This document shows positions 46,910 through 57,252 of a stretch of 64,000 nucleotides of DNA, one piece after another; position 1 is the first letter of the stretch, and each line of letters opens with the position of its first letter. The stretch is taken from positions 13,392,001 to 13,456,000 of the forward strand of contig NC_134161.1 of the NCBI RefSeq assembly GCF_033958435.1, given 5' to 3'. A program made the translations under genes and the position numbers. This DNA is from Carettochelys insculpta. Taxonomy: Eukaryota; Chordata; Testudines; Carettochelyidae. The notes under the pieces were generated by a model that was given only the letters and a program-made list of their open reading frames with translations, made no database searches and was not told the DNA's origin.

Positions 46910-47504
46910 TTTGTGTCTTGCCTCCTGGTCCCTTGCTTTTACTATGGAGTTAAATGACGAATGGGAATCTTAAGCAGCTCACAACCAGGCCACCCCACTC
47001 ATCTATTTTCCACCAGCACACTCTTTCGCTTCCTGTTTTCACCCATTTCACAACTTGAACTTTATAAAATAAACATTTTTTCCACTGGGGCATTTCCCAG
47101 CAGCATGTCATGGTGATAGCAATTGTCCCTTTTTACTTTCGTGCTCAGAACACTGTAATACTGAGCTTTGAATAATGATCCTCTTCACACTTAACATTTC
47201 TTGATAAAAGCAACAAAGACATTCACAGAAATCTGTACCTAACTGAGCTTTAGAAAGTAACTCCAGAAGACTATGACGTTGTTAGATTATTTTTTATAGC
47301 AAACACCTATTAATTTTGTCACAAGTGATTTGGAAGCTCCATCCCCAAACTACTCCATTTTTTTTAAAGTGAAAGTTTTATTTAAAAAACTCCTCCCTTA
47401 GAATTTCCAAGCACTTTTTTTTTTTTGCACTGCGTGTCATTTGCAAAATGTTACACTTGATTCCTTTTTAGTTAGGCTGCCAGATGGAGGACTGGTCTTG
47501 TGAC
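46910..47504. other. Intergenic DNA
   Basis: Contains T-rich tracts (about 47415-47426). No gene was recognised. Confidence 0.45.
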
Positions 47505-47714
47505 ACTGACATATCAAAATGATTTATTCAGTGATGAGCTTTCATGGGACGGTCCCAGTTCTTCAGATCTGGAAATTCTGAAGAAGTGGGTCTGTCCCAC
47601 GAAAGCTGATCACCTAATAAATTGTTTTGTTAGTCTTTAAAGTGCTACAGAACTGCTTTTTTGTTTTGTGAAGATACATACTAACATGGCTACTGCTCTG
47701 TGACTGATGTATCA
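47505..47714. mobile_element. Fold-back Penelope-like insertion with degenerate TSD
   Basis: The minus-strand part 47517-47572 (TTTATTCAGTGATGAGCTTT, CATGGGACGGTCCCAGTTCT) is followed by a plus-strand copy 47573-47702. That copy retains CTGAAGA, the GTGGG/CCCAC hairpin, GAAAGC and the terminal TACTAACATGGCTACTGC. ACTGACATATCA (47505-47516) and ACTGATGTATCA (47703-47714), 10 of 12 identical, flank the pair. Confidence 0.82.
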
Positions 47715-47819
47715 GTTTATCCTACTTACAGTCAAACCACCATGTTACACTTTAAGACATTTTGGTCTAGGCTTCTAATAGGCTTGGAGCAAAAAGATTC
47801 TGCAGCTGCTGACAGAAAA

Positions 47820-48040
47820 TTAAGAACATAACACAACCTCATCTGGTAAGGAGTTCCACAGGCCTACTATGTGCTGTGTGAACAAAAACTTCCCTTTGTT
47901 AATTTTAAACCTGCTGTAAGTTAATTTCATTTGGTGACCCCTAGGTCTTTTGTTATGGGAACAAGTAAATAACTTTTCCTTATTCACTTTGTCAACCCCA
48001 GTCATGATTTCATATACTGCTATCATAGCCCCCCTTAGCT
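47820..48040 (-). mobile_element. Older CR1 LINE, 3' segment (split by a nested CR1)
   Basis: The minus strand encodes LRGAMIAVYEIMTGVDKVNK and FTQHIVGLWNSLPDEVV, the CR1 C-terminus. The homology stops at 48040 and resumes at 48931 across the younger insertion. Confidence 0.85.
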
Positions 48041-48930
48041 TAGAATCATAGAACACTAGGACCGGAAGGGGCCTCGAGAGGCCATCGAGTCCAGTCCCCT
48101 GCCCCGACGGCAGGACCGACCACTATCTACACCATCCCTGATAGACATCTATCTAATCTGTTCTTAAATATCTCCAGCGAGGGAGATTCCACAACCTCCC
48201 TTGGCAACTTATTCCAGTACTTGACCACCCTGACAGTTAGGAACTTTTTCCTAATGTCCAACCTAAACCTCCCTTGCTGCAGTTTAAGTCCATTGCCTCT
48301 TGTTCTCTCCTCAGAGGCCAAGAAGAACAAGTTTTCTCCCTCCTCCTTATGACACCCTTTAAGATATCTGAAAACCGCTATCATGTCCCCCCTCAATCTT
48401 CTCTTTTCCAAGCTAAACAAGTCCAATTCTTCCAGCCTTTCTTCATGAGTCGTTCTCCAGACCTTTTATCATTCTAGTTGCTCTTCTCTGGACCTTCTCT
48501 AATTTCTCCACCTCGTGCTTGAATTGGGGTGCCCAGAACTGGACACAATATTCCAGCTGAGGCCTGACCAGCGCAGAGTAGAGCGGTAGAATGATTTCTC
48601 GTGTCTTGTTCACAACACACCTGCTAACGCATCCCAGAATCATGTTTGCTTTTTTTGCAACAGCATCACACTGTTGACTCATATTTAACTTGTGATCTAC
48701 TGAACCCCTAGGTCCCTTTCTGCTGTACTCCGTCCTCGACAGTCTTTTCCCATTCTGTATGTGTGAAACAGATTATTCCTTCCTAAGTGCAGCACCTTAC
48801 ATTTATCTTTATTAAACTTCATCCTGTTTACTTCAGACCATTTCTCTAATTTATCTAGATCATTCTGAATTATGACCCTATCCTCCAAGGTAGTTGCAAC
48901 CCCTCCCAGCTTGGTATCATCTGCAAACTT
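48041..48930 (-). mobile_element. Younger CR1 LINE, about 890 bp, nested in an older CR1
   Basis: The minus strand encodes CR1 RT C-terminal blocks in order. EDRVIIQNDLDKLEKWSEVN and MKFNKDKCKVLHLGRNN are followed by ALVRPQLEYCVQFWAPQFKH, then [20 protein letters not shown] and [20 protein letters not shown]. The tail ends in CTATGATTCTA. A few stops and shifts remain, so it is inactive but younger than its host copy. Confidence 0.93.
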
Positions 48931-49880
48931 CTTTTTTCTAAGATGAAAAGTCCCAGTCTTTTAAATCTTTCTTCATATGGTACCTGTTCCAAACCCACAT
49001 CATTTTTCTGAACCTTTTCCAGTACCAATATATCTTTTTTGAGATGAGGCGACCACATCTGTCTGCAATATTCAAGCTGTTGGCATACCATGGATTTATA
49101 TAGAGGCAGTAAGATATTCTCTGTCTTATTCTCTATCCCTTTTTAAATGATTCCTAGCATTTTGTTTGCTTTTTTGACTGCTGCTGCACATTGCATGGAT
49201 GTTTTCGGAAAACTATCCACAATGTCTGCAAGATCTCTGTCTTGAGTAATTATAACTATATTAGTCCCCATCATGTTGTATGTATAGTTGGGATTATTTT
49301 TTCCAATGTGCATTGCTTTACATTTATCAACATTAAAAGTCATTTGTAGCACAGACACTTAGTTTTGTGAGATCTTTTTGAAGCTCGTCACAGTCTGCCT
49401 TGTTCTTAACTATCTTGAACAGCTTAGTAACATCAGCAAATTTTGCCACCTCACTTTTTACTCCCTTTTTCCAGATCACTTTTAAGTAGGTTGAATAGGA
49501 TTAGTCCCAGTACAGACTCTTGGGGAACACCACTCCCCATTCTGAAAACTTCCCATTTATTCCTAGCCTTTGTTTCCTATCTTCTAACCAGTTTTCAGTC
49601 TGTGAAAGGAACTTCCCCCTTATCCTAGGACAACTTATTTTACTTAAGAGCCGTTGGTGAGGGACCTATCAAAAGCTTTCTGGAAATCTAAGTGCACTAT
49701 ATCCATTGGATCCTCCCTGTACACATGCTTATTGACCACCTCAAACAACTCTAGCAGCTTAGTAAGGCTTGATTTCCATTTAAATAAACCATGTTGACTT
49801 TTCCCCCACAAGTTATGTTAGTCTATATGCCTGACAATTTTATTCTTTACATTGCTGGACATTAGGCAAGTAGTCCAATA
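48931..49880 (-). mobile_element. Older CR1 LINE, upstream RT segment (continuation)
   Basis: The minus strand encodes QLEYCRQMWSPHLKKDILVL, SVLQMTFNVDKCKAMHIGK and further upstream CR1 RT blocks with several frame breaks. Together with 47820-48040 it forms one old element. Confidence 0.88.
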
Positions 49881-49904
49881 GCTGGGAGAAACTGCATCGT
49901 AAGG

Positions 49905-50100
49905 AACGGTGTGCCCCCCAGTTGAGAGAAGCCTGGGAGCAGCAAAGCTCTGCAGAGGCTCTGGCTGCCCGCTTTCCCAGCCAGGGGAATTCTGGGGATC
50001 TCTCCAACACCCCCCAATTTACATGAAATTTGATTTATGTGGAGGTTGCCCAGGATGCAACTTCCGTGTAAATCAAGGGATTTCTATACTGTACTCATGA
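49905..50100. mobile_element. Repeat related to 19205-19945
   Basis: TTACATGAAATTTGATTTAT, GTGGAGGTTGCCCAGGATGC and GTAAATCAAGGGATTTCTAT match the right end of the larger GC-rich repeat. Confidence 0.5.
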
Positions 50101-51486
50101 AAAACAACTGAAATTTACTTATGGTTAAAATGCTGGTTATTTGAGAGTTCTGTGTGATAGAATGTTGGATATGAAAGAGTTTACTGTAAAATGTATTATT
50201 TCAAAGGAGTCAATTAATATTCCAGTGGGATTTGGGCAAATTTAAAAGAAGATTGCAGATGCCATAAGACTGCAGTAAAAGAGATTTAAAGGTTTCCAAG
50301 TACAGCAAAAGTGAGACTGTAGTTAAGTGACTAGTGGACCAGCTGGTCATTTTAATTAAAACTCTGATGCTTATTGATCTGTATTACAGATTGTTCCCAT
50401 TTAGAACACTGCAGCAATCCTTCTTGCATCCACTTGAGAAAAAAATATCACTTGGGAGCGTGTGAAGAATGTGAAAGTTAAAGAACATATACAGGTTGTA
50501 ATTTTATCTAATTGTCAGAAAATGTTGACATTTTTCTGTTTGCTTTGGATTTTGGTGTAAGCACTCTTGCACTTTCAGCTATGAAAATTATGGAGTATAA
50601 AATACATAAATTATACCAATTCTTTTATAATTTATTCCATGAATTACTTCTAATAGGTATTTTTATATATGTTTTAAGTAATATTTCTTATTTCATATGT
50701 AGAGATTGCCTCTGAAGATTGTCTGATGTATATTAAATTATATCTGCTTTTTATAAAATTACAGAGACTATTTCTGTTTTAGGTAGCAGCATCTTTGAGA
50801 TTTTTGTGGTGATATCCTACTTCCTTTAAAATTAATGGCTAACCATTGACTTTAGTGGGACTATGTTTTTACCCACCACATTTTGTTTGACTATTTTCTT
50901 TGTTACTGTGAAAGTCAAACAACACATAATAAATAAATAATAAATGCCTTCCGTTTATACAGTGTTTTTTCTTTCTGAAGGACTCAAGTGTTTTATAAAC
51001 AATAGACACAGTGGAATTATTTAAAAGGACATGTCAACTCGAATTTGCTACAATTGATTTTAAACACTTTCTGAAACGCTCCAACTCAACAGCACAGAAG
51101 TTCTAAATTCACTTTTTCTTCTAAATTGAGAAAAGCATAAATTTTAAGTGTCACAAATCTGACAAGTAAATAGGAATTTTAAAACTTGTTCAGTTGTAAT
51201 AATCCTAAGGTTTCAAGTTGCATATGTCTGTTTACACTAAGTTGGGGGTTTTCTGTTTTTTTTTAAGTTGACAGTGTGCTCTTCTATCGTTTGCAATCAA
51301 ACCATTTCCTGGCTAAAGGACAGAAAAACTACTGGTCTACAGCACACTGCACAAAAGTGAGGGTAGGTTGCTAGGAGCAAACATATTATGTTATATCATA
51401 TTATAAAAATTGTTTTGAAATCATTAACGTAAATATTATCCCTTTAAAATAATCACTTTGTTACAATGCAATCTTTTCCACTCATA
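50101..51486. other. Intergenic AT-rich DNA
   Basis: Nothing beyond short A/T runs was recognised. Confidence 0.5.
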
Positions 51487-52198
51487 GGCCACGTCTACAC
51501 GTGCACGCTACTTCGAAGTAGCGGCGCCAACTTCAAAATAGCGCCCGTCACGGCTACACGTGTTGGGCGCTACTTCGAAGTTGAAATCGACGTTAGGCGG
51601 CGAGATGTCGAAGTCGCTAACCCCATGAGGGGATGGGAATAGCGCCCTACTTCGAAGTTGAACGTCGAAGTAGGGCACGTGTAGACGATGCGCATCCCGC
51701 AAAACTTCGAAATAGCGGGGTCCGCCATCGCGGCCATCAGCTGAGGGGTTGAGAGACGCTCTCTCTCCAGCCCCTGCGGGGCTCTATGGTCACCGTGTGC
51801 AGCAGCCCTTAGCCCAGGGCTTCTGGCTGCTGCTGCTGCAGCTGGGGATCCATGCTGCATGCACAGGGTCTGCAACCAGTTGTCGGCTCTGTGGATCTTG
51901 TGTTGTTTAGTGCAACTGTGTCTGGAGGGGCCCCTTAAGGGAGCGGCTTGCTGTTGAGTCTTCCCTGTGACCCTGTCTGCAGCTGTTCCTGGCACCCTTA
52001 TTTCTACGTGTGCTACTTTGGCGCGTAGACGTTCCCTCGCAGCACCAATTTCGATGTGGTGCTGCCCAACGTCGAAGTTGAACGTCGACGTTGCAAGCCC
52101 TGGAGGACGTGTAGACATTATTCATTGAAATAGACTATTTCAATGTCGCTACATCGAAATAAGCTATTTCGATGTAGCATGCACGTGTAGACGTAGCC
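51487..52198. mobile_element. Long inverted-repeat element, family C (second copy)
   Basis: Termini GGCCACGTCTACACGTGC and GCACGTGTAGACGTAGCC are an excellent inverted pair. Sub-terminal GCTACTTCGAAGTAGC and TCGAAGTTGAACGTCGAAG blocks occur. The GC-rich middle (GCCCTTAGCCCAGGGCTTCT, CAGCTGAGGGGTTGAGAGAC) matches the copy at 3538-4234 in opposite orientation. The 182-residue open frame across it is not a gene. Confidence 0.85.
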
Positions 52199-52499
52199 AT
52201 GGACCTAGATCCTCAACAATAGTTAGGCACCAAACTTTCATTGATTTCAATGGGCATGACTTGCCTGAACAGTTTTGAGGATTTAAACCTTTGTGCTTTC
52301 ATTTTGTCTGTATAGCACCTAACATGATGGAGCTTGGGTTTGGAGTCACGGTTTATTGCAATCCTGTTACTATTACTATTCAATTTTTCTTTCTTAAAAA
52401 CATGAAGAGCCAAATTCACTATCCTGAATTTGAATCTGTGGTTATAGAGTGTATCATTTGAAACTTGCTGTTAATGTATAACTGTACAGACCAGGGCTG

Positions 52500-52760
52500 G
52501 GCACTGGCTGTTGGGGACCAATGTTCCCTCTAACCTCCCCTGCCCCCATGTGCAGAATAAATTATGTGTCCCGATGCATGTGTGAATGTGCACCACCAGG
52601 AGAAAAAAATTAACTCTGCTAACCACCCTGGCAGGATTGGAATGTCTCCTGAGCAGCTGCACAAGCCCCCAGTTTGCAGGGATCGCTGCTGAAGACCACA
52701 ACCAGATGATTTGGACCATCAAAGGAAAGAAGTTTCTATTTTTTATTTTCATGTATTAAA
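52500..52760. repeat. Interspersed repeat (CATGTGCAGAATAAAT type)
   Basis: AATGTTCCCTCTAACCTCCC, CATGTGCAGAATAAATTATG and GTGCACCACCAGGAG resemble 20872-21060. Confidence 0.6.
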
Positions 52761-53035
52761 CCCCCAGCAAAAAAGTTAGTGAAAAATGTAGCTTAAACTT
52801 TTATGTACTTATTTAAGGCTTATGGTATAAGGGGATTTTCTGTTGTCACTGTTAACTGTATGTTAACCTGCCTTGTAACAAGTATTTCTGAGTTATGCGA
52901 TACGTAGTCTCCAAAAATAAAATGGAAGGTGTGCCAAAGGGTTTGGTTGGCTTTTGTGGCCCTCTCCTTCCGTACAGGAACATTACACTGATGCAGACCC
53001 ATTGTTCCATTTTACCAATTATTGCAATTTTTTGG

Positions 53036-53210
53036 GAACTCTGTGCTATATAACTGAGACTGGACTGGCAATGCTGTAGATCTGAAGAAGTGGTCTGACA
53101 CACAAAAGCTCATCACCTCATCACAATTATTTTGTTCGTCTTTCAAGAGCTACATTACTGCTGTTTGGTTTTGTTAGATTACAGACTAACAGGGCTACCT
53201 CTCTGCTACT
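53036..53210 (+). mobile_element. Penelope-like 3' end
   Basis: ATATAACTGAGACTGGACTG, GATCTGAAGAAGTGGTCTGA and CAAAAGCTCATCACC, then GACTAACAGGGCTACCTCTC. Another copy of the unit, with the hairpin partly decayed. Confidence 0.8.
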
Positions 53211-53589
53211 ATTTACCTATTAACCAAGTGGTTGTGGGATTGCTGTTTAGTTGCTCTAGTTGCAGACCAGTAGAGAGACCCTTCTAGAAAGCAGTTCCTT
53301 TTTATGCTTGTTTCACTCTCTCTTTTTGCGGCTATCCAAAAGCACTGGGAAGAGAGAGGCTGCAGAGTATTCTAAGGCCAGCAAGGCTGCCCACCTCCCT
53401 TTCGTTCCAAGGTTGCAGAGCGGGCCTGGAGTCATGCACTACGCACGATAGCAATTTCTTGCAGGGCTTAGGAAAGCGGTTGCGTGGGTCTGGGACTCAG
53501 AGGTTAGTAGCATCCGCCTCCCACCCGCAGAGTGCACCAGGCTCAATGCCAGCCCACGCCTGGTGGCGGTACATAGTGGCAGGTGGTGG

Positions 53590-53951
53590 TGCCGCTTGCA
53601 ACTTAGAGCCACTCCCTGTGATTGGCTGAAGCTTTGAAATGCGGGTGCTGCACGCATGGGCTTGCCTTTCCCCTGTTACGCTTGTTCTGATTGGCGGACA
53701 CTCGGAAGTAGGGGCGTGGTTTTCTCCTCCCGCAAGATCGTTTGTTGGAGGCCGCTGGAGTAGGGGCAGACTATGTTGTCTATACGTCGCGGTGATTGGC
53801 CGCAGCTGGGGAGGGCGGGGCTTCCTCGTTACTACCTATGATTGGCGTGAAGATGGGCGGGGTTTTGTGAGGCGGTTCCCTGCAGACCGCTGGACTCTGG
53901 GACCGCAGAAGCTGCTGGGCGGCGGCGCGGACGGACAGGAGGTTGGACGGG
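53590..53951 (+). promoter_or_regulatory. APLP2: APLP2 promoter with four inverted CCAAT boxes
   Basis: TGATTGGCT, TGATTGGCG, TGATTGGCC and TGATTGGCG place ATTGG at 53621, 53690, 53795 and 53841, all in the same orientation. GC boxes GGGCGGGGC (53813) and GGGCGGGGT (53855) lie between them and exon 1. No TATA box is seen. It is a CpG-rich housekeeping-type promoter; the start is probably within about 53880-53940. Confidence 0.8.
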
Positions 53952-54038
53952 ATGGCGGCGGGCGCAGAGCTGGGTTTGCTGCTGCTCTTGTTGCTCGGGT
54001 TTACGGGTCCCGCGACCACGCTGGCCGGGTACATCGAG
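53952..54038 (+). CDS. APLP2: APLP2 exon 1 coding part: signal peptide
   Basis: 29 codons from ATG (context GGGATGG) to donor GAG|GTAAGG, phase 0 as in APP-family genes. The protein has a short acidic head, a run of seven Leu, then GFTGPATTLA and GYIE. This is a classic cleavable signal peptide, probably cut near Ala-25, and the mature start GYIE is that of vertebrate APLP2. APLP2 is a type I membrane protein of the amyloid-precursor family, processed by secretases. All later exons (E1, Kunitz, E2, transmembrane) lie beyond the right edge. A TTG nine bases upstream is in frame but is not the likely start. Confidence 0.9.
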
Positions 54039-54697
54039 GTAAGGCTGCGTGAGGGGGGCACTGCCGCCGAGACGCCCCCCCCCCCCCGCCTTGGCGCAGT
54101 GGCGGAGCCCAGCCTCTGCCGTGCCGCTGCCGAGGCCCCCTGAAAGGCACGAAGGCCGGGGTGGGAAGGGCCAGCGACTGCGGTTTTCAGCCACCTATTT
54201 GCGACCCGCCCCCTTCGGTGGAGGAGGACCCTGGTCTCGGACCGGGCTACCCCTGGGCTCGGTGGGGAGGAGGAGGGGCCTCCGTTTGCCCTGGGTGGAA
54301 GGAGGAGGAGAGGGGTCCCCTTCTTTTCTTCCGCGCCCCCCCTTTTTTGCGCTGCAGGAGAGGAGGAGGGGGAGTCCCCTTTTTTCCTCCGGGCCCCCGT
54401 TTTGCGCTGGGGCAGAGGGGATCGCTAAGCCCTGTTTAACGGGGTTAAACACTCGTTTCACAGCCGGTTTTCTATTTCGGGTCAGTCTGGAGTGCTGCGT
54501 GACTTTGCTCCCGCCGCCCCGAAGGTAACAAATCAGGGTGAAAAGAGACGGGTCAGAAAGTTACCCCATTGTCCCCTTGGTGATAAAAGTCATCCGGGTG
54601 TTGGAGGGGGAGTGCGGGGGAGACGTAGCTGGTGTCACGTTCTTCACACATAGCGGCTGAACTTGCCATTCCCAGTCTTGCAACTTGATTTGTTTCT
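54039..54697 (+). other. GC-rich start of APLP2 intron 1 with a 58-bp tandem duplication
   Basis: Continues the CpG-rich block to about 54530. 54301-54358 and 54360-54416 are imperfect tandem units (GGAGGAGG, GTCCCCTT, CTTCCG/CCTCCGGG, CCCCC, TTTTGCGCTG). Long open frames here reflect base composition only. Confidence 0.65.
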
Positions 54698-54860
54698 ATC
54701 AAAACAAAAAGCAGTCAAGTAGCACTGTAAAGACTAGCAAAAGGGTTTATTAGATGAGCTTTCGTGGGACAGACCCACTTCTTCAGACCATAGCCAGACC
54801 AGAACAGACTCAATATTTAAGGCACAGAGAACCAAAACCAGTAAGCAAGGATTGGTTTCT
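54688..54860 (-). mobile_element. Penelope-like 3' end, short form, with TSD
   Basis: The element at 54698-54850 is flanked by ATTTGTTTCT (54688-54697) and ATTGGTTTCT (54851-54860), 9 of 10 identical. It ends at GTAAGCAAGG exactly like the copy at 32543-32693. This defines a complete insertion unit of about 153 bp. Confidence 0.88.
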
Positions 54861-56847
54861 GACAGTCTTGTTCACCTGGATGGTGTTGCATTTGTAATGT
54901 CTTAGTGTCTGCGGCCAGCTTAGAAATGTTGGTGTACCAGTGGATATGTTTGGCTGGTATTTGCTCCTTTGCTATAGCTGTCTGGTATCAATTGGGTGAT
55001 CCCGATTCATTGGTCTGTAGTTTGGTGACACCTTTTCCTCAAACTCAATGTCCTGATGTGTGGCTGGTGTGTTTTTTTTTAAAAATATGCACTGAAAGGA
55101 TCTAATGTGCTCCAAGTACAACACTTGCTTTAAAAGAAAGCAGTGAAATATTAATTGTCTGGTAGAGCTAGGTAGGAGATGGCTCAGGAAAGGGACAATC
55201 AATTCTGTTCTTTAAAAACAGGCATTTCGCCATTTTGCCATGTTGTGTCTAAAGCAGCAGCAGCTCCTGATCTGCAAGGGTAAGTTGTAGCAGGTGGCAC
55301 TGTGCTAATGCTGTTAGCTAGCTGAAATTTCCTTTTGCCTGTGAAGGCAATTTAGAATTCTTGGGCTATAGGAAGCTGCCTTTTTTGTGGCCTGGAGTTG
55401 GGATAGGAAGGAATTCATTCTTATTTTCATTTTGTTTTTACTTCAGCATTAGAGTTGGTATGTGTTTCCATATCCAGTTGCTGATAACAGGGATAGGTAA
55501 CTAGCTGAATTCCTCTCTGCCTGTTTTTTTTTCCTTCTTTGAGCACTGACCTCTGCATTCTTGGCATAGTGACAAGAAATGTGAGTTTCTGAGACTGGTC
55601 TGCAAGCTTAGACTGTTCTATGGCAACTTCATGGGGAACAGCCTCTGATTAAATGCAGCCATTTGGTCAAGGCTTAATTATCTTAACAGAGCCTGAATAA
55701 TAAATTTTCAATTTTAAACTATTCGATGGCATGACCTTTTTAGACTAAAGCATTCTTCAACCACAGTGGATTTGTGTCTGACAGCTAGAACATGTTCCGT
55801 TCTGTTCCCTTCCCTCTCCCTCAGCTTGCTTTCTTCTTTATAAGCACAAAACTTCTGTAATACAATTAGATACATGATGAGGATGATAGCAAAATATCAT
55901 GATAATTTTGGACTCTGTTTTCATAATATATCAGTATCAAATCTCACAGTCAACAGTTAGGCATATGCTGATAGTCAAATACAAAGGCTTGAATCTAGTA
56001 ATACACAAAATTGCTACATCCATTTTGCTTTGGTAGTGTGTTAGAGTGGGTGAGTAGGAAGGACAGGCATGCTGGAGATATTTATGGATGACCTGATTTG
56101 ACACACTTCCGTTTACTGACTGTAAAGAGTGTACAAAGCCTTGATTAAGCTGCAAAATCCCTGTATGAAAATCTGAAGCCCTGATTTTTTTCTGTAATTG
56201 CCAGCTTACAATGTTTGTGTTGTTCATAGATGCCGTACAGACTTCTGGTCTGACTTCTCCCTCCCTGTGCAACTACCTCTTGGGAGTGGCTTTTCAGATA
56301 TTTCTCTTTGCATTAGTTACGGTTATCTATTATAATTACTAGTGGTCTGATGTAACATGGTGGTAGTCTGATGACAGTACTGAGCCTGAAAAACCTGCCT
56401 TGAGGTTATTTTGCCAGGGATAACTAACACTGGCCTGAGGAATTACAACTACAGTCTGGATCAGATTATTTGGCATTGACTTGCAAGTGAAGAACCTTTA
56501 GTATTTCTGAGGGTTGGATTAATTTTTTACACCTGTTAAAACCTCTGCCAACTGTAGGCTACTTCCTTGGTCATATCCTAGACAAATTCAGCTGCTTATA
56601 TGCATCCTTTCTGGAAGATAGATTTGCTTATGAGCAACACTACATGAGGGAAATACCATCTGCTTTGTTTGAAGCAAAAATAGCTTTAATTTTATTTGAA
56701 GGCCTTGTTTACGCTAGAAAAATTAGGACATGGAATTAGTGGTATGAATATTAGATGCTGTAGCTTGTGGTTTTTTTATCACTGTCATTTAAACCTCTGA
56801 GTAGGATTAAGCAGTTTAGTTTGAATCCAGTTGATATTCCAACTTCT
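54861..56847. other. APLP2 intron 1
   Basis: AT-rich intron. No APLP2 exon 2 or other gene was recognised. Confidence 0.55.
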
Positions 56848-57252
56848 GGGCTACATGTACACAAGAGGCTTTTCCCAGCAAAACTGAGATTTTTTTGGAA
56901 AACTGTAGAGCATCTACATGCAAAGTGCAATTTGTTGACAAAACCCAGCACATCTGCTGGCAGCATTATTCCTTTCTCGAAAATGTTCAGTCGACAGAAC
57001 AGCAATGTAGTGGGTCGGGCCCTTTTGTTGGCAGACAGGGTTTCCTGTTCACTAGGCAGCCCTCTTTGCAGAGCTTGAGTGGCTCTGTTGATAGAGGGTT
57101 GGTCAGTCTGGTGGCGCTCTGTGGACAGAGTGGATTGCTCTTTTAATCTACTTTTATATGTGTAGAGGCTGTCAGTCAATAGAAGTTTTGGCAGGATACC
57201 CCTTCTGACAGTGACCTCTGTCAATGGAGGCTTCTTGTGTAGACGTAAGCCC
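56848..57252. mobile_element. Inverted-repeat DNA transposon, family B
   Basis: Left GGGCTACATGTACACAAGAG, right CTTCTTGTGTAGACGTAAGC. The interior has TGTTGACAAAACCCAGC, TTCAGTCGACAGAACAGC and TGTTGATAGAGGGTTGG. The 157-residue open frame across it is not a gene. Confidence 0.78.

Noticed and set aside
51570..52118. 182-codon open frame on the minus strand
   Set aside because: It lies wholly inside the family C inverted-repeat element, is not open in the related copy at 3538-4234, and has no recognisable domain.
53943..53951. Start of APLP2 three codons earlier at TTG
   Set aside because: Not an ATG; the ATG at 53952 has good context and gives the expected signal peptide.
54049..54528. 159-codon open frame after APLP2 exon 1
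   Set aside because: GC-rich intron sequence following a strong donor. Openness is due to lack of A/T-rich stop codons.
56751..57224. 157-codon open frame on the minus strand
   Set aside because: Coincides with a family B inverted-repeat element; no domain and not shared with other copies.
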